From UMGS755 sp045597205 (lineage in GTDB: Bacteria; Bacillota; Clostridia; UBA1381; UBA9506), in the NCBI GenBank assembly GCA_045597205.1, contig JAZODT010000091.1, positions 1 through 22,576 on the forward strand: a DNA stretch of 22,576 nt, written 5' to 3'. Under the pieces are notes generated by a model, which was not told the DNA's origin, did not search any database, and worked only from the letters and a program-made list of their open reading frames with translations. Positions 14,180-21,544 of the stretch are shown piece by piece (positions within the stretch are counted from its first letter, which is position 1; the number at the start of each line of letters is the position of its first letter). The position numbers and the translations under genes are program-made.

Positions 14180-16821
14180 TTCAATTTGAAAACTTTTCAT
14201 TTTCATATCCCGGCAGTCAAAAGCCGGTCATAAAACATCTTGATTTTTGCGTTGAAGCAGGGGAATTTATTACCGTTTGTGGTCAGTCCGGTTGCGGAAA
14301 AACAACTTTGTTAAAAAGTTTAAAACCATTCTTAGCACCACATGGTGAAAAAAAAGGCAGAATCCTTTTTAACGGCACTGAGATAGGGGCGTTGAGCCAA
14401 CGGGAGCAGGCAGAACAAATTGGATACGTTCTGCAAAGTCCTGATAATCAACTGGTGACGGATAAGGTTTGGCACGAGCTTGCCTTTGGTTTAGAAAGCC
14501 TGGGTTATGATACAAAGACGATTCGTGGTAAGGTGGCAGAAATAGCGTCGTTTTTCGGCATGGAAAGCTGGTTTTCGCAAAAAATATCGGACTTATCCGG
14601 CGGGCAAAAGCAAATGCTTAATTTAGCTTCGGTAATGGTGATGCACCCTGAGGTGCTTGTTTTAGATGAGCCAACCAGCCAGTTAGACCCTATAGCAGCG
14701 CAAAATTTTTTCGGCATACTTGCACGAATTAAGCGAGAATTGGGCACCACTATTATTTTGTCTGAACACCGTTTAGAAGAGGCGTTCGCCATGTCTGACA
14801 AGGTTTTATTGTTAGATGATGGTGAGATATTGGCTTTTGATGTGCCGTCAAAGGTTGGAAAAATCGTGGCAGAACAAAACCACAAAATGCTGGCGGCCAT
14901 GCCGACACCTATGCAGGTTTTCTTCCACGTTAATGGGGATGAGGAATGTCCGATAACCGTTAGCCAAGGTCGAAAGTGGCTGGAGAAAAAAAAGCAAGAA
15001 GATGGATTAATCCCCGTTATCAATAGAGAGCAAGCAGCGAAGCAAAAAAGAGAAGTAGCGCTGGAATTAAAAGATGTTTGGTTTCGCTATGAAAAAAATC
15101 GCCCGGATGTGCTTAAAGGCCTTTCTTTAAAAGTGGCAAGAGGTTCGTTATATGCCATTTTAGGTGGCAACGGCACTGGTAAAACCACAGCTCTTTCGGT
15201 TATGGGAGGCTTGTTTGCTGCCAATCGGGGACAGGTGTTTATAGAAAGGGTGCCTTTAGAGAATATTAAAAATAAATATGAGGGTATTTTAGGCATTCTC
15301 CCGCAAAATCCCCAAACGTTGTTCGTGAAAAATACGGTTGCATCAGAACTGTCTGCCATGCTTTCGGAGAAGAATTTTAATGTAGAGGAACGAGAGAAAA
15401 AAATTTGTGAAACAATTTTGCTTTGCGGTTTAGAACAAGTTTTAGAGCGACATCCTTTTGATTTATCCGGCGGCGAACAGCAACGATTAGCCTTAGCCAA
15501 AATTTTGCTGTTATCTCCCCGCATTATTTTGCTGGACGAGCCAACAAAGGGTATGGATGCCGCATGTAAAGAAAATTTTGCCAAAATTTTATCGGCTTTA
15601 AAAGCAAAAGGGGTCACCATTATTATGGTATCTCACGATGTGGAATTTTGTGCCCGCTATGCTGATTGTTGTGCTCTGTTTTTTGATGGTTCAATTGTTA
15701 GTGAAGAGGTGTCGCAAAAATTTTTTGACGATAAAAGTTTTTATACAACGGCTGCCAGCAGAATGTCAGGTGGCATTTTGCCGGGTATTGTACTGGCAGA
15801 GGATATTATCGCCGCTTTGGGCGGTGTTTTAACAGCAGAAAAAACAAAAGTGGAGGAACCAGCTTTGACTTATTCTTTAAAAGACATTGAAAAAAAACAG
15901 GTTGAAACAAAAAAAAGGAAACCGTTATTTTTTAAGATTTTAGGTGGCCTGTTTTTTACGCTTTTGTTTATTTTAACGGTATATATACATATAACAAAAG
16001 ATGATTTTTCCAACCTTATTGTCGTGCTCCTGCAGTTGGCTGAGCTTTTGTTTTTATGGCTTGCCCTTAGCTGTTTTTTGCCAATTCAAAAAAGAGATTT
16101 ACCGCAAAAAGAAAAACAAAAATTTTCTAAACGCACGGCAATATCCTTTTTAGTAGTCTTTTTGGTTGTGCCGCTAACGATGTTTGCAGGTATTTGGTTT
16201 TTTAAAGACCAAAAATATTATCTTGTTAGTATTTTGATGATTTTAGAAATTTTGGTGCCCTTTTTTGTTATGTTTGAAAAAAAGCGGCCGGAGGCGCGAG
16301 AATTAGTCATCGTCAGCGTTTTGTGTGCCATGGCTGTGGCGGGACGCACTGTTCTTAGCATGATTCCGCAGTTTAAGCCTTTAGTTGCTATTGTTATTTT
16401 AGCAGGGGTGGCCTTTGGTGGTGAAACCGGTTTTTTGGTGGGTGCAGTCTCTGGGTTTTTATCCAATTTCTTTTTCGGTCAAAGCGCCTTAACACCCTGG
16501 CAAATGTTCTGTTTTGGCATCATTGGCTTTGTGGCTGGTGTGCTGTTTAAAAAAGGCATGCTGAGTCGGTCAAAATTATCTCTTTCTGTTTTTGGTTTTA
16601 TAGCGATTATGTTGCTATATGGCGGCATAATCAATTTGGCATCCTTATTCATGTGGCAACCCAATCCCACTTGGGAGTTGGTTATATACACCTATGTTAT
16701 GGGGATTCCTTTTGATGTGATTCATGGTGCAGCAACAGCCTTTTTCCTTTGGTTTTTAGCAGAGCCTATGCTTGAAAAGTTAGACAGAATCAAGACGAAA
16801 TATGGAATTTTAGAATCTTAA
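14170..16821 (+). CDS. Fused ECF transporter protein: two EcfA ATPase domains plus S component
   Basis: An 883-residue fusion. ABC domain 1 (about 1-270) has Walker A GQSGCGKT 38-45, signature LSGGQ 142-146 and Walker B LVLDEP 163-168. ABC domain 2 (about 295-540) has Walker A GGNGTGKT 332-339, signature LSGGE 432-436 and Walker B ILLDEP about 453-458. After a charged linker (about 555-595) the protein becomes membrane-embedded: about four hydrophobic helices (600-715) and then an S-component-like domain (about 720-870) with RELVIVSVLCAMAVAGR, GVAFGGETGFLVGAVSGF and FFGQSALTPWQM. Together with EcfT this gives a complete importer from two genes. ATG 14170 was chosen over the frame opening at 14113 because AGGGAGG (14156-14162) lies 7 bases upstream. 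The S-component type suggests a vitamin or related compound, but the substrate is unknown. Confidence 0.85.
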   Translation: MAIIQFENFSFSYPGSQKPVIKHLDFCVEAGEFITVCGQSGCGKTTLLKSLKPFLAPHGEKKGRILFNGTEIGALSQREQAEQIGYVLQSPDNQLVTDKVWHELAFGLESLGYDTKTIRGKVAEIASFFGMESWFSQKISDLSGGQKQMLNLASVMVMHPEVLVLDEPTSQLDPIAAQNFFGILARIKRELGTTIILSEHRLEEAFAMSDKVLLLDDGEILAFDVPSKVGKIVAEQNHKMLAAMPTPMQVFFHVNGDEECPITVSQGRKWLEKKKQEDGLIPVINREQAAKQKREVALELKDVWFRYEKNRPDVLKGLSLKVARGSLYAILGGNGTGKTTALSVMGGLFAANRGQVFIERVPLENIKNKYEGILGILPQNPQTLFVKNTVASELSAMLSEKNFNVEEREKKICETILLCGLEQVLERHPFDLSGGEQQRLALAKILLLSPRIILLDEPTKGMDAACKENFAKILSALKAKGVTIIMVSHDVEFCARYADCCALFFDGSIVSEEVSQKFFDDKSFYTTAASRMSGGILPGIVLAEDIIAALGGVLTAEKTKVEEPALTYSLKDIEKKQVETKKRKPLFFKILGGLFFTLLFILTVYIHITKDDFSNLIVVLLQLAELLFLWLALSCFLPIQKRDLPQKEKQKFSKRTAISFLVVFLVVPLTMFAGIWFFKDQKYYLVSILMILEILVPFFVMFEKKRPEARELVIVSVLCAMAVAGRTVLSMIPQFKPLVAIVILAGVAFGGETGFLVGAVSGFLSNFFFGQSALTPWQMFCFGIIGFVAGVLFKKGMLSRSKLSLSVFGFIAIMLLYGGIINLASLFMWQPNPTWELVIYTYVMGIPFDVIHGAATAFFLWFLAEPMLEKLDRIKTKYGILES

Positions 16822-16844
16822 CAATATGGGAGAGTGGTGAGGTT

Positions 16845-18044
16845 ATGCAAACAGTATCGTTAGCTGAAACACCCAGTTCTATGCGACTGGCTATAGGATT
16901 TTTTGGTAGAACCAATAGCGGTAAATCGTCTTTAATTAATGCCCTTGCCGGACAGGATGTATCGCTTGTGTCCAGTGTTTCCGGCACCACAACTGACCCA
17001 GTGGCAAAACCTATTGAAATTTATCCTTTAGGGCCGTGCACCTTGTATGATACAGCAGGTTTTGGTGATGAAAGTGAATTGGGTGCTGTCCGTATGAAAC
17101 GGACAGCAACCATTTTAGATAAAACCAATCTGGCCGTTTTGGTGATGAGTCCGCAAACAGAGGATTTTGCGGTAGAACTTTCTTTAAAAGAAGAATTTTT
17201 AAAGCGAAAAATCCCTTTTGTTGCAGTTTTAAATCAGGCAGATTTGCTAACAAATCCCCAATTGTTTTTACAAAAAGCAAAGAATGCGTTGCAAACAGAG
17301 GTTATCCCGGTCAGTGCTTTGAAAAAGCAGGGAATTGCACAACTCAAAGAGGCAATGGTGCGTCTTGCACCGGCAGATTATGAAAATGAAAGTATTATCG
17401 GCCATTTGGTCAAGAAAAATGAACGTGTGCTTTTAGTGATGCCCCAAGATCAGCAAGCGCCCAAGGGGCGCCTGATTTTGCCGCAAGTTCAAGTTCTGCG
17501 GGATTTGTTAGACCACGGTGCCGTAACTACCTGTGTAACGGTGGAGCAACTGCCTGAGGCTCTTGCAGACCACAAGCCGGATTTAATTATTACCGATTCA
17601 CAGGTGTTTTCGGCTGTATATGAGCAAAAACCGAAAAAAAGTGCATTAACCTCTTTTTCGGTGTTGTTGGCCCGGTATAAAGGCGATATTGAGGCTTATG
17701 TCTCCGGTGCAGCGAAAATTAAAACCTTAAAGGCGGGGGATAAGGTGCTCATTGCAGAGGCTTGCAGTCATCAGCCTTTAGATGGTGACATTGGGCGGGT
17801 GAAAATTCCTAATCTCATTCATGAAAAAATAAACGAAGATATTGAAGTGACAGTGGTCAGTGGTCAGGATTTTCCCGAAGATTTAACACCCTATGCCCTG
17901 GTGATTCATTGCGGCGGATGCATGTTTGGCCGCCGGCAGGTGATGAGCCGGGTGTTTCGGGCTGTTGAGCAAAAGGTGCCCATTACCAATTATGGAATTT
18001 TTCTGGCTGAAATGGCTGGTATTTTAGATAAGGTTGTTAAATAA
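16845..18044 (+). CDS. hydF: HydF, [FeFe]-hydrogenase H-cluster maturation GTPase
   Basis: A 399-residue HydF, the scaffold GTPase on which HydE and HydG build the 2Fe subcluster before transfer to apo-hydrogenase. The N-terminal Era-like GTPase domain (about 10-175) has P-loop GRTNSGKS 21-28, the SGTTTDPV switch and DTAGFGDE. The G4 motif is NQAD (130-133) instead of the usual NKxD. A dimerisation domain follows. The C-terminal cluster domain has the [4Fe-4S] ligands C307 and H309 (CSH) and HCGGC (H355, C356, C359). ATG 16845 has GAGG just upstream. It implies an [FeFe]-hydrogenase elsewhere; hydE, hydG and hydA are not in the window. Confidence 0.93.
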   Translation: MQTVSLAETPSSMRLAIGFFGRTNSGKSSLINALAGQDVSLVSSVSGTTTDPVAKPIEIYPLGPCTLYDTAGFGDESELGAVRMKRTATILDKTNLAVLVMSPQTEDFAVELSLKEEFLKRKIPFVAVLNQADLLTNPQLFLQKAKNALQTEVIPVSALKKQGIAQLKEAMVRLAPADYENESIIGHLVKKNERVLLVMPQDQQAPKGRLILPQVQVLRDLLDHGAVTTCVTVEQLPEALADHKPDLIITDSQVFSAVYEQKPKKSALTSFSVLLARYKGDIEAYVSGAAKIKTLKAGDKVLIAEACSHQPLDGDIGRVKIPNLIHEKINEDIEVTVVSGQDFPEDLTPYALVIHCGGCMFGRRQVMSRVFRAVEQKVPITNYGIFLAEMAGILDKVVK

Positions 18045-18055
18045 CGGAGGCAACA

Positions 18056-19414
18056 ATGATTATCGATGCAATTAAACGCCATAATGAAAAAGAACAGACA
18101 TCCTTTCATATGCCTGGCCATAAAAAAGGCGCAGGCTTTGTGGGTACGCCCTTAAACAGTTCTGTTTTTGCCTATGACACCACTGAGCTTTGCGATACCG
18201 ATGCTTTAATAGCGCCGCAAAAGGAGATTTTGGCGGCCGAACAACGGGCGGCAGAGATATATGGTGCGGCGCACAGCTTTTTTCTTGTCAATGGCGCTAC
18301 GGTTGGTATTTTGACCATGATGTATGCCACTTTTTCTAAAGGCGATGTGGTTTTGGTGGATAGGAACTGCCATCAGTCGGTGATTAACGGCGCCATTCTT
18401 TCCGGCATTTTGCCTGTGTATATCACGCCGGAACCATCAAAGTTGCACAATGTTCCTGGTGTTGTCTCGCCTGAGAGCGTGCGTAAAGCATTAAAAAAGT
18501 ATCCAAATGCAAAGGGTTTGGTGCTCACTAGTCCTAATTATTATGGTAAAACAGCAAACCTTTCGGAATTGGCTGACTTGATACATAATGTGGGCGCTTT
18601 GCTTTTGGTGGATGAAGCCCATGGTGCCCATTTTCCCTTCTCAAAACACTTTCCCAAAAGCGCTATGGTGCAGGGGGCAGATATGAGTGTCACCAGCCTG
18701 CATAAAAGTCTGGCCGCCCCCAATCAAACGGCACTTTTGCACATTGCTTCTAATATTTCTAAAGAAAAGGTACGCTGTGTTTTGCGCATGTTTCAAACCA
18801 GCAGCCCGTCCTATATTTTTTTGGCGGCTATGGAGCAAGCATTAGAGGAGGGGGCCAACAGAGGCGCTTGGTTAACCGAACAAACATTAAAAAGGCTTTC
18901 GCTATTAAATTGCCCCACATTAGACGACCCCTTTAAGCTCTTGCCGGATTTTCGCGCTAAAGGGTTAACAGGGGAAGAAGTAGATGAAATTTTTAGAGAA
19001 AAATTTGGTATTTATGCAGAAATGGTCACCGCACACGGCTTGTTGTTAATGGCATCATGGTATAATGAAGAAGCAGACTTTAAACGATTGAAAAAGGCTT
19101 TGGATTATTGCAGTTCATTGCCGGATGTGGCAAACGAATGTCCGGATGGCATAGGTGTTGATGAAAGTGTTGTAGCGGCATCTTTCCCTCTTTCTGTTTT
19201 CCAGCAAAGAGATAAGAAGCAGATTCTGCTTAATGCGGCAGAGGGCTACCTTTGCGGAGCGGCTATTTCGGCATTTCCACCCTGCATTCCCATCATTATG
19301 CCGGGAGAAAGAATAACCAAAGAAAAAATTGACAAGGTTTTGTCTCTGCAAGAAAAAGGTGCAACCATCACCGGACTGGCAGGGAATTTGGTAACAGTTT
19401 GTGTTGATGAGTGA
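18056..19414 (+). CDS. Orn/Lys/Arg decarboxylase-family PLP enzyme (short form)
   Basis: A 452-residue fold-type I PLP enzyme of the Orn/Lys/Arg decarboxylase major domain family. The N-terminal SFHMPGHKKG (16-25) is characteristic. VDEAHGAHF carries the PLP-binding aspartate, and the Schiff-base lysine is K217 in TSLHKSLAAPNQ. A short C-terminal domain follows (about 370-452) with the FPPCIPIIMPGERI motif. It belongs to the short Gram-positive group (like B. subtilis SpeA/YaaO) rather than the roughly 700-residue inducible decarboxylases, and likely makes agmatine or cadaverine. ATG 18056 has CGGAGG at 18043-18048 overlapping the hydF stop region; 11-bp gap from hydF. The exact amino acid substrate cannot be read from the sequence. 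Confidence 0.87.
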   Translation: MIIDAIKRHNEKEQTSFHMPGHKKGAGFVGTPLNSSVFAYDTTELCDTDALIAPQKEILAAEQRAAEIYGAAHSFFLVNGATVGILTMMYATFSKGDVVLVDRNCHQSVINGAILSGILPVYITPEPSKLHNVPGVVSPESVRKALKKYPNAKGLVLTSPNYYGKTANLSELADLIHNVGALLLVDEAHGAHFPFSKHFPKSAMVQGADMSVTSLHKSLAAPNQTALLHIASNISKEKVRCVLRMFQTSSPSYIFLAAMEQALEEGANRGAWLTEQTLKRLSLLNCPTLDDPFKLLPDFRAKGLTGEEVDEIFREKFGIYAEMVTAHGLLLMASWYNEEADFKRLKKALDYCSSLPDVANECPDGIGVDESVVAASFPLSVFQQRDKKQILLNAAEGYLCGAAISAFPPCIPIIMPGERITKEKIDKVLSLQEKGATITGLAGNLVTVCVDE

Positions 19415-19420
19415 GAGGTT

Positions 19421-19448
19421 TTGCTGATACATAAAACAAGTATATAAC
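19421..19448 (+). promoter_or_regulatory. Possible azlC promoter
   Basis: TTGCTG at 19421-19426 and TATAAC at 19443-19448 are 16 bp apart, in the 78-bp gap before azlC. A fair but not strong sigma-A match. Confidence 0.35.
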
Positions 19449-19492
19449 TGAAGAATGATTGAATTTTGGGAACAAAGAAAGGCAGAATAACA

Positions 19493-20191
19493 TTGAAGAA
19501 ACAGTTTACACAAGGTTTTAAAGACGGCATACCCATTGGGTTGGGATATTTATCTGTGTCTATCGGCGTTGGTATTACGGCTGTAAACAGCGGATTGCGG
19601 GTAATAGCGGCGCTGTTTATGTCCATGACCAATCTTACCTCGGCAGGTCAGGCAGCAGGCATTTCTATCATTGCTGCCGGCGGTACATTGCTAGAAATGG
19701 CTATGGTGCAGTTTATTATTAATTTGCGTTATTCCTTAATGGGCCTCTCTCTTTCACAAAAACTGGATGGCAGCTTTACAAATCGCCATCGCTTATTTTT
19801 GGGTACCTTTATCACAGACGAAAACTTTGCCGTGCTATCCGGTCAAAAGCAAATTAATATTCGTTATATGTATGGGCTGGTCATAGCGCCTTACATTGGT
19901 TGGTCTTTGGGTACATTTATCGGTGCTTCGGCAGGTACCATTTTGCCCAATTCGATTACTTCGTCCCTGGGTATGGCTCTTTATGGGATGTTTATTGCCA
20001 TTTTTGTACCTGCTATGAAGCAAAATGCCGGTGTAACCCTGGCGGTCGTGATAGCCGTCTTGCTTAGTTTTCTCATTCGTTTTGTTCCGGCACTTTCCTT
20101 TATCAGTTATGGTTTTTCGGTGATTTTGTCATCCGTTATAGCGGCGGTCATTAGTTCCTGGGTTTCCTATCGACAATCGGTAGCATCATAA
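19493..20191 (+). CDS. azlC: AzlC-family branched-chain amino acid exporter subunit, without AzlD
   Basis: A 232-residue integral membrane protein of the AzlC family (PF03591), which with the small partner AzlD exports branched-chain or related amino acids. It opens FTQGFKDGIPIGLGYLSVSIGVG, the conserved N-terminal helix, and includes LRYSLMGLSLSQKL and TDENFAVL, both typical. About five to six hydrophobic segments are visible. TTG at 19493 is preferred because it gives a family-length N-terminus and follows a weak GAAAGG site (19478-19483); a TTG at 19466 in the same frame would add nine residues. The stop codon is part of the terminator stem. No azlD-like frame follows, which is unusual. 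Confidence 0.82.
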   Translation: MKKQFTQGFKDGIPIGLGYLSVSIGVGITAVNSGLRVIAALFMSMTNLTSAGQAAGISIIAAGGTLLEMAMVQFIINLRYSLMGLSLSQKLDGSFTNRHRLFLGTFITDENFAVLSGQKQINIRYMYGLVIAPYIGWSLGTFIGASAGTILPNSITSSLGMALYGMFIAIFVPAMKQNAGVTLAVVIAVLLSFLIRFVPALSFISYGFSVILSSVIAAVISSWVSYRQSVAS

Positions 20192-20237
20192 CAAAAGCAG
20201 GCTACAGCAATGAAATGCTGTAGCCTGCTTTTGTTAT
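20188..20237. terminator. Perfect 22-bp hairpin, bidirectional terminator between convergent genes
   Basis: The arms at 20188-20209 and 20216-20237 are exact reverse complements over 22 bp with a six-base ATGAAA loop. Each arm carries AAAAGCAGGC or its complement GCCTGCTTTT, so a T-run follows the GC core on both strands. It lies between the ends of azlC (plus) and the CDF gene (minus), and its left arm contains the azlC stop codon. Confidence 0.9.
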
Positions 20238-20256
20238 GAAAATAAACACCATTTTG

Positions 20257-21147
20257 TTAGTGATGATGGTGATGATGGGTTACATGCCTGCCTGCTTCTA
20301 TATGGCAATGCTCTTCGTGACAATGCTCGTTTGTTTTTTCAAGTTCTAATGTTGCGTGGACAATATCATATTCCGCTAATTCTTCGCGGATTTTGGCTTT
20401 TATTTGTTGCGCATCGGCATCCGTCACTACATGCATGGTGGCATAATTATTTTGGCCGTCTATACTCCAAATGTGAATGTGGTGAACAGCCTTGACACCG
20501 TCGATTTCTGTTATGTGATTTTCCATTTCCTGCATGTTAATGCCGTGGGGTGTTTTTTCTAAAAACAGGTCAATCGCCTCTTTTAAATTTTTAAAAGCGT
20601 TTATAAAAATAAAAATTGCCACACCGATGGACATGATGGGGTCAATTAAAGCAAAGTCAGTAAAACGCATGATAACGGCACCCAGAAGAACAACAGCCCA
20701 GCCCAGCACATCTTCTAACATATGTAGGTTAACGGCCTTTTGATTTAAAGAGCCACCCTCCCGGGTGAAAAAAGCCGCACAGAGATTTACGATCAAACCA
20801 ATAATTGCAAAAATAATCATACCGTTATAGTTAATAACTTTTGGCTCAATGATTCTGCCACAGGCGTTATAAATAACCGCCAAAGAGCCAAATAAAAGAA
20901 TTAATGTTGTTATCACACTGCCAATAACAGAATAACGCACATATCCATAGGTATAATTTTCGTCCGGTTGCTTTTTGCTTTTCTTTTCAAGCATATAGGA
21001 GATACCGATGCTGAAAGCATCACCAATATCATGAATGGCGTCAGAAATAATGGCCACACTCCCTGTAAAAATTCCACCCAAAAATTCAAAAACTGAAAAA
21101 GCAAAATTTAAAAGAAAGGCAATTAAAATATTTCGTTCTGTTTTCAT
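20257..21147 (-). CDS. Cation diffusion facilitator (CDF) metal exporter with natural His-rich tail
   Basis: A 296-residue CDF transporter that exports divalent metals such as zinc, cobalt or cadmium by proton exchange. Six transmembrane helices are predicted (about 6-25, 30-52, 72-94, 108-128, 145-163, 166-184). Intramembrane metal-site motifs are HDIGD (H39, D43) in TM2 and HMLED (H142, D146) in TM5; the His-Asp/His-Asp set suits zinc-type CzcD members. The cytoplasmic ferredoxin-like domain (about 200-275) is followed by a tail rich in His and Cys (HCHEEHCH) ending in six consecutive histidines. The ATG has AGGTGG at 21153-21158 on the complement. A leader of about 195 nt with a strong promoter, broken small frame and inverted repeat precedes it. 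Metal specificity is inferred. Confidence 0.9.
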   Translation of the reverse strand: MKTERNILIAFLLNFAFSVFEFLGGIFTGSVAIISDAIHDIGDAFSIGISYMLEKKSKKQPDENYTYGYVRYSVIGSVITTLILLFGSLAVIYNACGRIIEPKVINYNGMIIFAIIGLIVNLCAAFFTREGGSLNQKAVNLHMLEDVLGWAVVLLGAVIMRFTDFALIDPIMSIGVAIFIFINAFKNLKEAIDLFLEKTPHGINMQEMENHITEIDGVKAVHHIHIWSIDGQNNYATMHVVTDADAQQIKAKIREELAEYDIVHATLELEKTNEHCHEEHCHIEAGRHVTHHHHHH

Positions 21148-21183
21148 ATTACCACCTAAATTTTTGTAGGATATTATTATAAA

Positions 21184-21217
21184 TTAATCCAAGATAATTT
21201 TATATTATCTTGGGTTA
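21184..21217 (-). repeat. 14-bp inverted repeat just upstream of the CDF gene
   Basis: The arms TTAATCCAAGATAA (21184-21197) and TTATCTTGGGTTAA (21204-21217) pair over 14 bp with one G-T mismatch; the inner 9 bp (CCAAGATAA) are perfect around a 6-7-base AT spacer. It ends about 37 bases before the CDF ATG. It could be an operator for a metal-responsive repressor or an RNA hairpin in the leader. It lacks a U-run, so it is not an ordinary terminator. Confidence 0.55.
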
Positions 21218-21224
21218 AAGTAAC

Positions 21225-21314
21225 TTATTTATCTAATGTTTTCATTGTCGGAATTTCAATTCTTGTAATCACATAACTTATTATAAGTCTTCATATCATT
21301 TCTTTTACGCTCAT
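21225..21314 (-). pseudogene. Short leader reading frame broken by an in-frame TGA
   Basis: From an ATG at 21314 a 30-codon frame reads MSVKEMI, then TGA (21291-21293), then continues in the same frame to a TAA at 21225-21227, ending IPTMKTLDK. An AAAAGGA ribosome binding site is present about 10 bases upstream, and a good promoter precedes it. As it stands only a 7-residue peptide would be made. The tail resembles the LysS C-terminus PTMKPLDK encoded 300 bp away, which suggests a decayed duplicate or coincidence. TGA is a stop elsewhere in this genome (for example the gene ending at 13166). It may be a leader peptide, a pseudogene or nothing. Confidence 0.35.
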
Positions 21315-21349
21315 AAAACCACGTCCTTTTTTATAAATATTGGGGTCTC

Positions 21350-21378
21350 ATCATACCGCACTTGAAAAGAAAAGTCAA
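21350..21378 (-). promoter_or_regulatory. Near-consensus sigma-A promoter driving the CDF leader
   Basis: On the minus strand TTGACT (21378-21373) and TATGAT (21355-21350) are exactly 17 bp apart. Transcription would start near 21343, giving a leader of about 195 nt before the CDF start codon. Confidence 0.7.
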
Positions 21379-21479
21379 CTCCAACAGAGATTACGGCAAC
21401 AAAAAAGGCTGTATCAAAGTGATTTTTCAAATCAAATTGATTAAATGTTAGGTGCTTTTTTCAACATATAATCCTGCAT

Positions 21480-21511
21480 AAAATGGTGTCAAAAAGGCGT
21501 CAAAAGGTGTC
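21480..21511. repeat. Three tandem 10-11-bp repeats downstream of lysS
   Basis: AAAATGGTGTC (21480-21490), AAAAAGGCGTC (21491-21501) and AAAAGGTGTC (21502-21511) follow one another directly, with consensus AAAARGYGTC. On the minus strand each unit contains TTGAC, so one could serve as a -35 box (TTGACA at 21487-21492). Function unknown. Confidence 0.6.
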
Positions 21512-21544
21512 ATTAACACTTTGAAAACCTTGATTTTACGCCAT

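Larger units (their letters stand above)
21148..21544 (-). other. 397-bp gap between CDF gene and lysS
   Basis: No complete protein gene. On the minus strand, reading from lysS, it holds three tandem 10-11-bp repeats (21480-21511), an AT-rich stretch without recognised function (21380-21479), a promoter (21350-21378), a short broken reading frame (21225-21314), an inverted repeat (21184-21217) and the CDF ribosome binding site. No clear terminator for lysS is seen. Confidence 0.8.

Noticed and set aside
14505..15023. 172-codon minus-strand frame inside the fused ECF gene
   Set aside because: Antisense shadow of the first ATPase domain.
20255..20277. His6 tail as vector or cloning contamination
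   Set aside because: It is continuous with a His-rich native tail using mixed codons, and the flanking terminator and azlC are chromosomal.
21291..21293. TGA in the leader frame as a selenocysteine codon
   Set aside because: No evident SECIS-like hairpin directly after it, and no redox motif around it; nonsense or leader stop is simpler.
21148..21343. NiCo (czcD) or Mn riboswitch before the CDF gene
   Set aside because: The leader is AT-rich and lacks the GC-rich multi-helix junction and conserved loops of those classes; only one clear hairpin is present.
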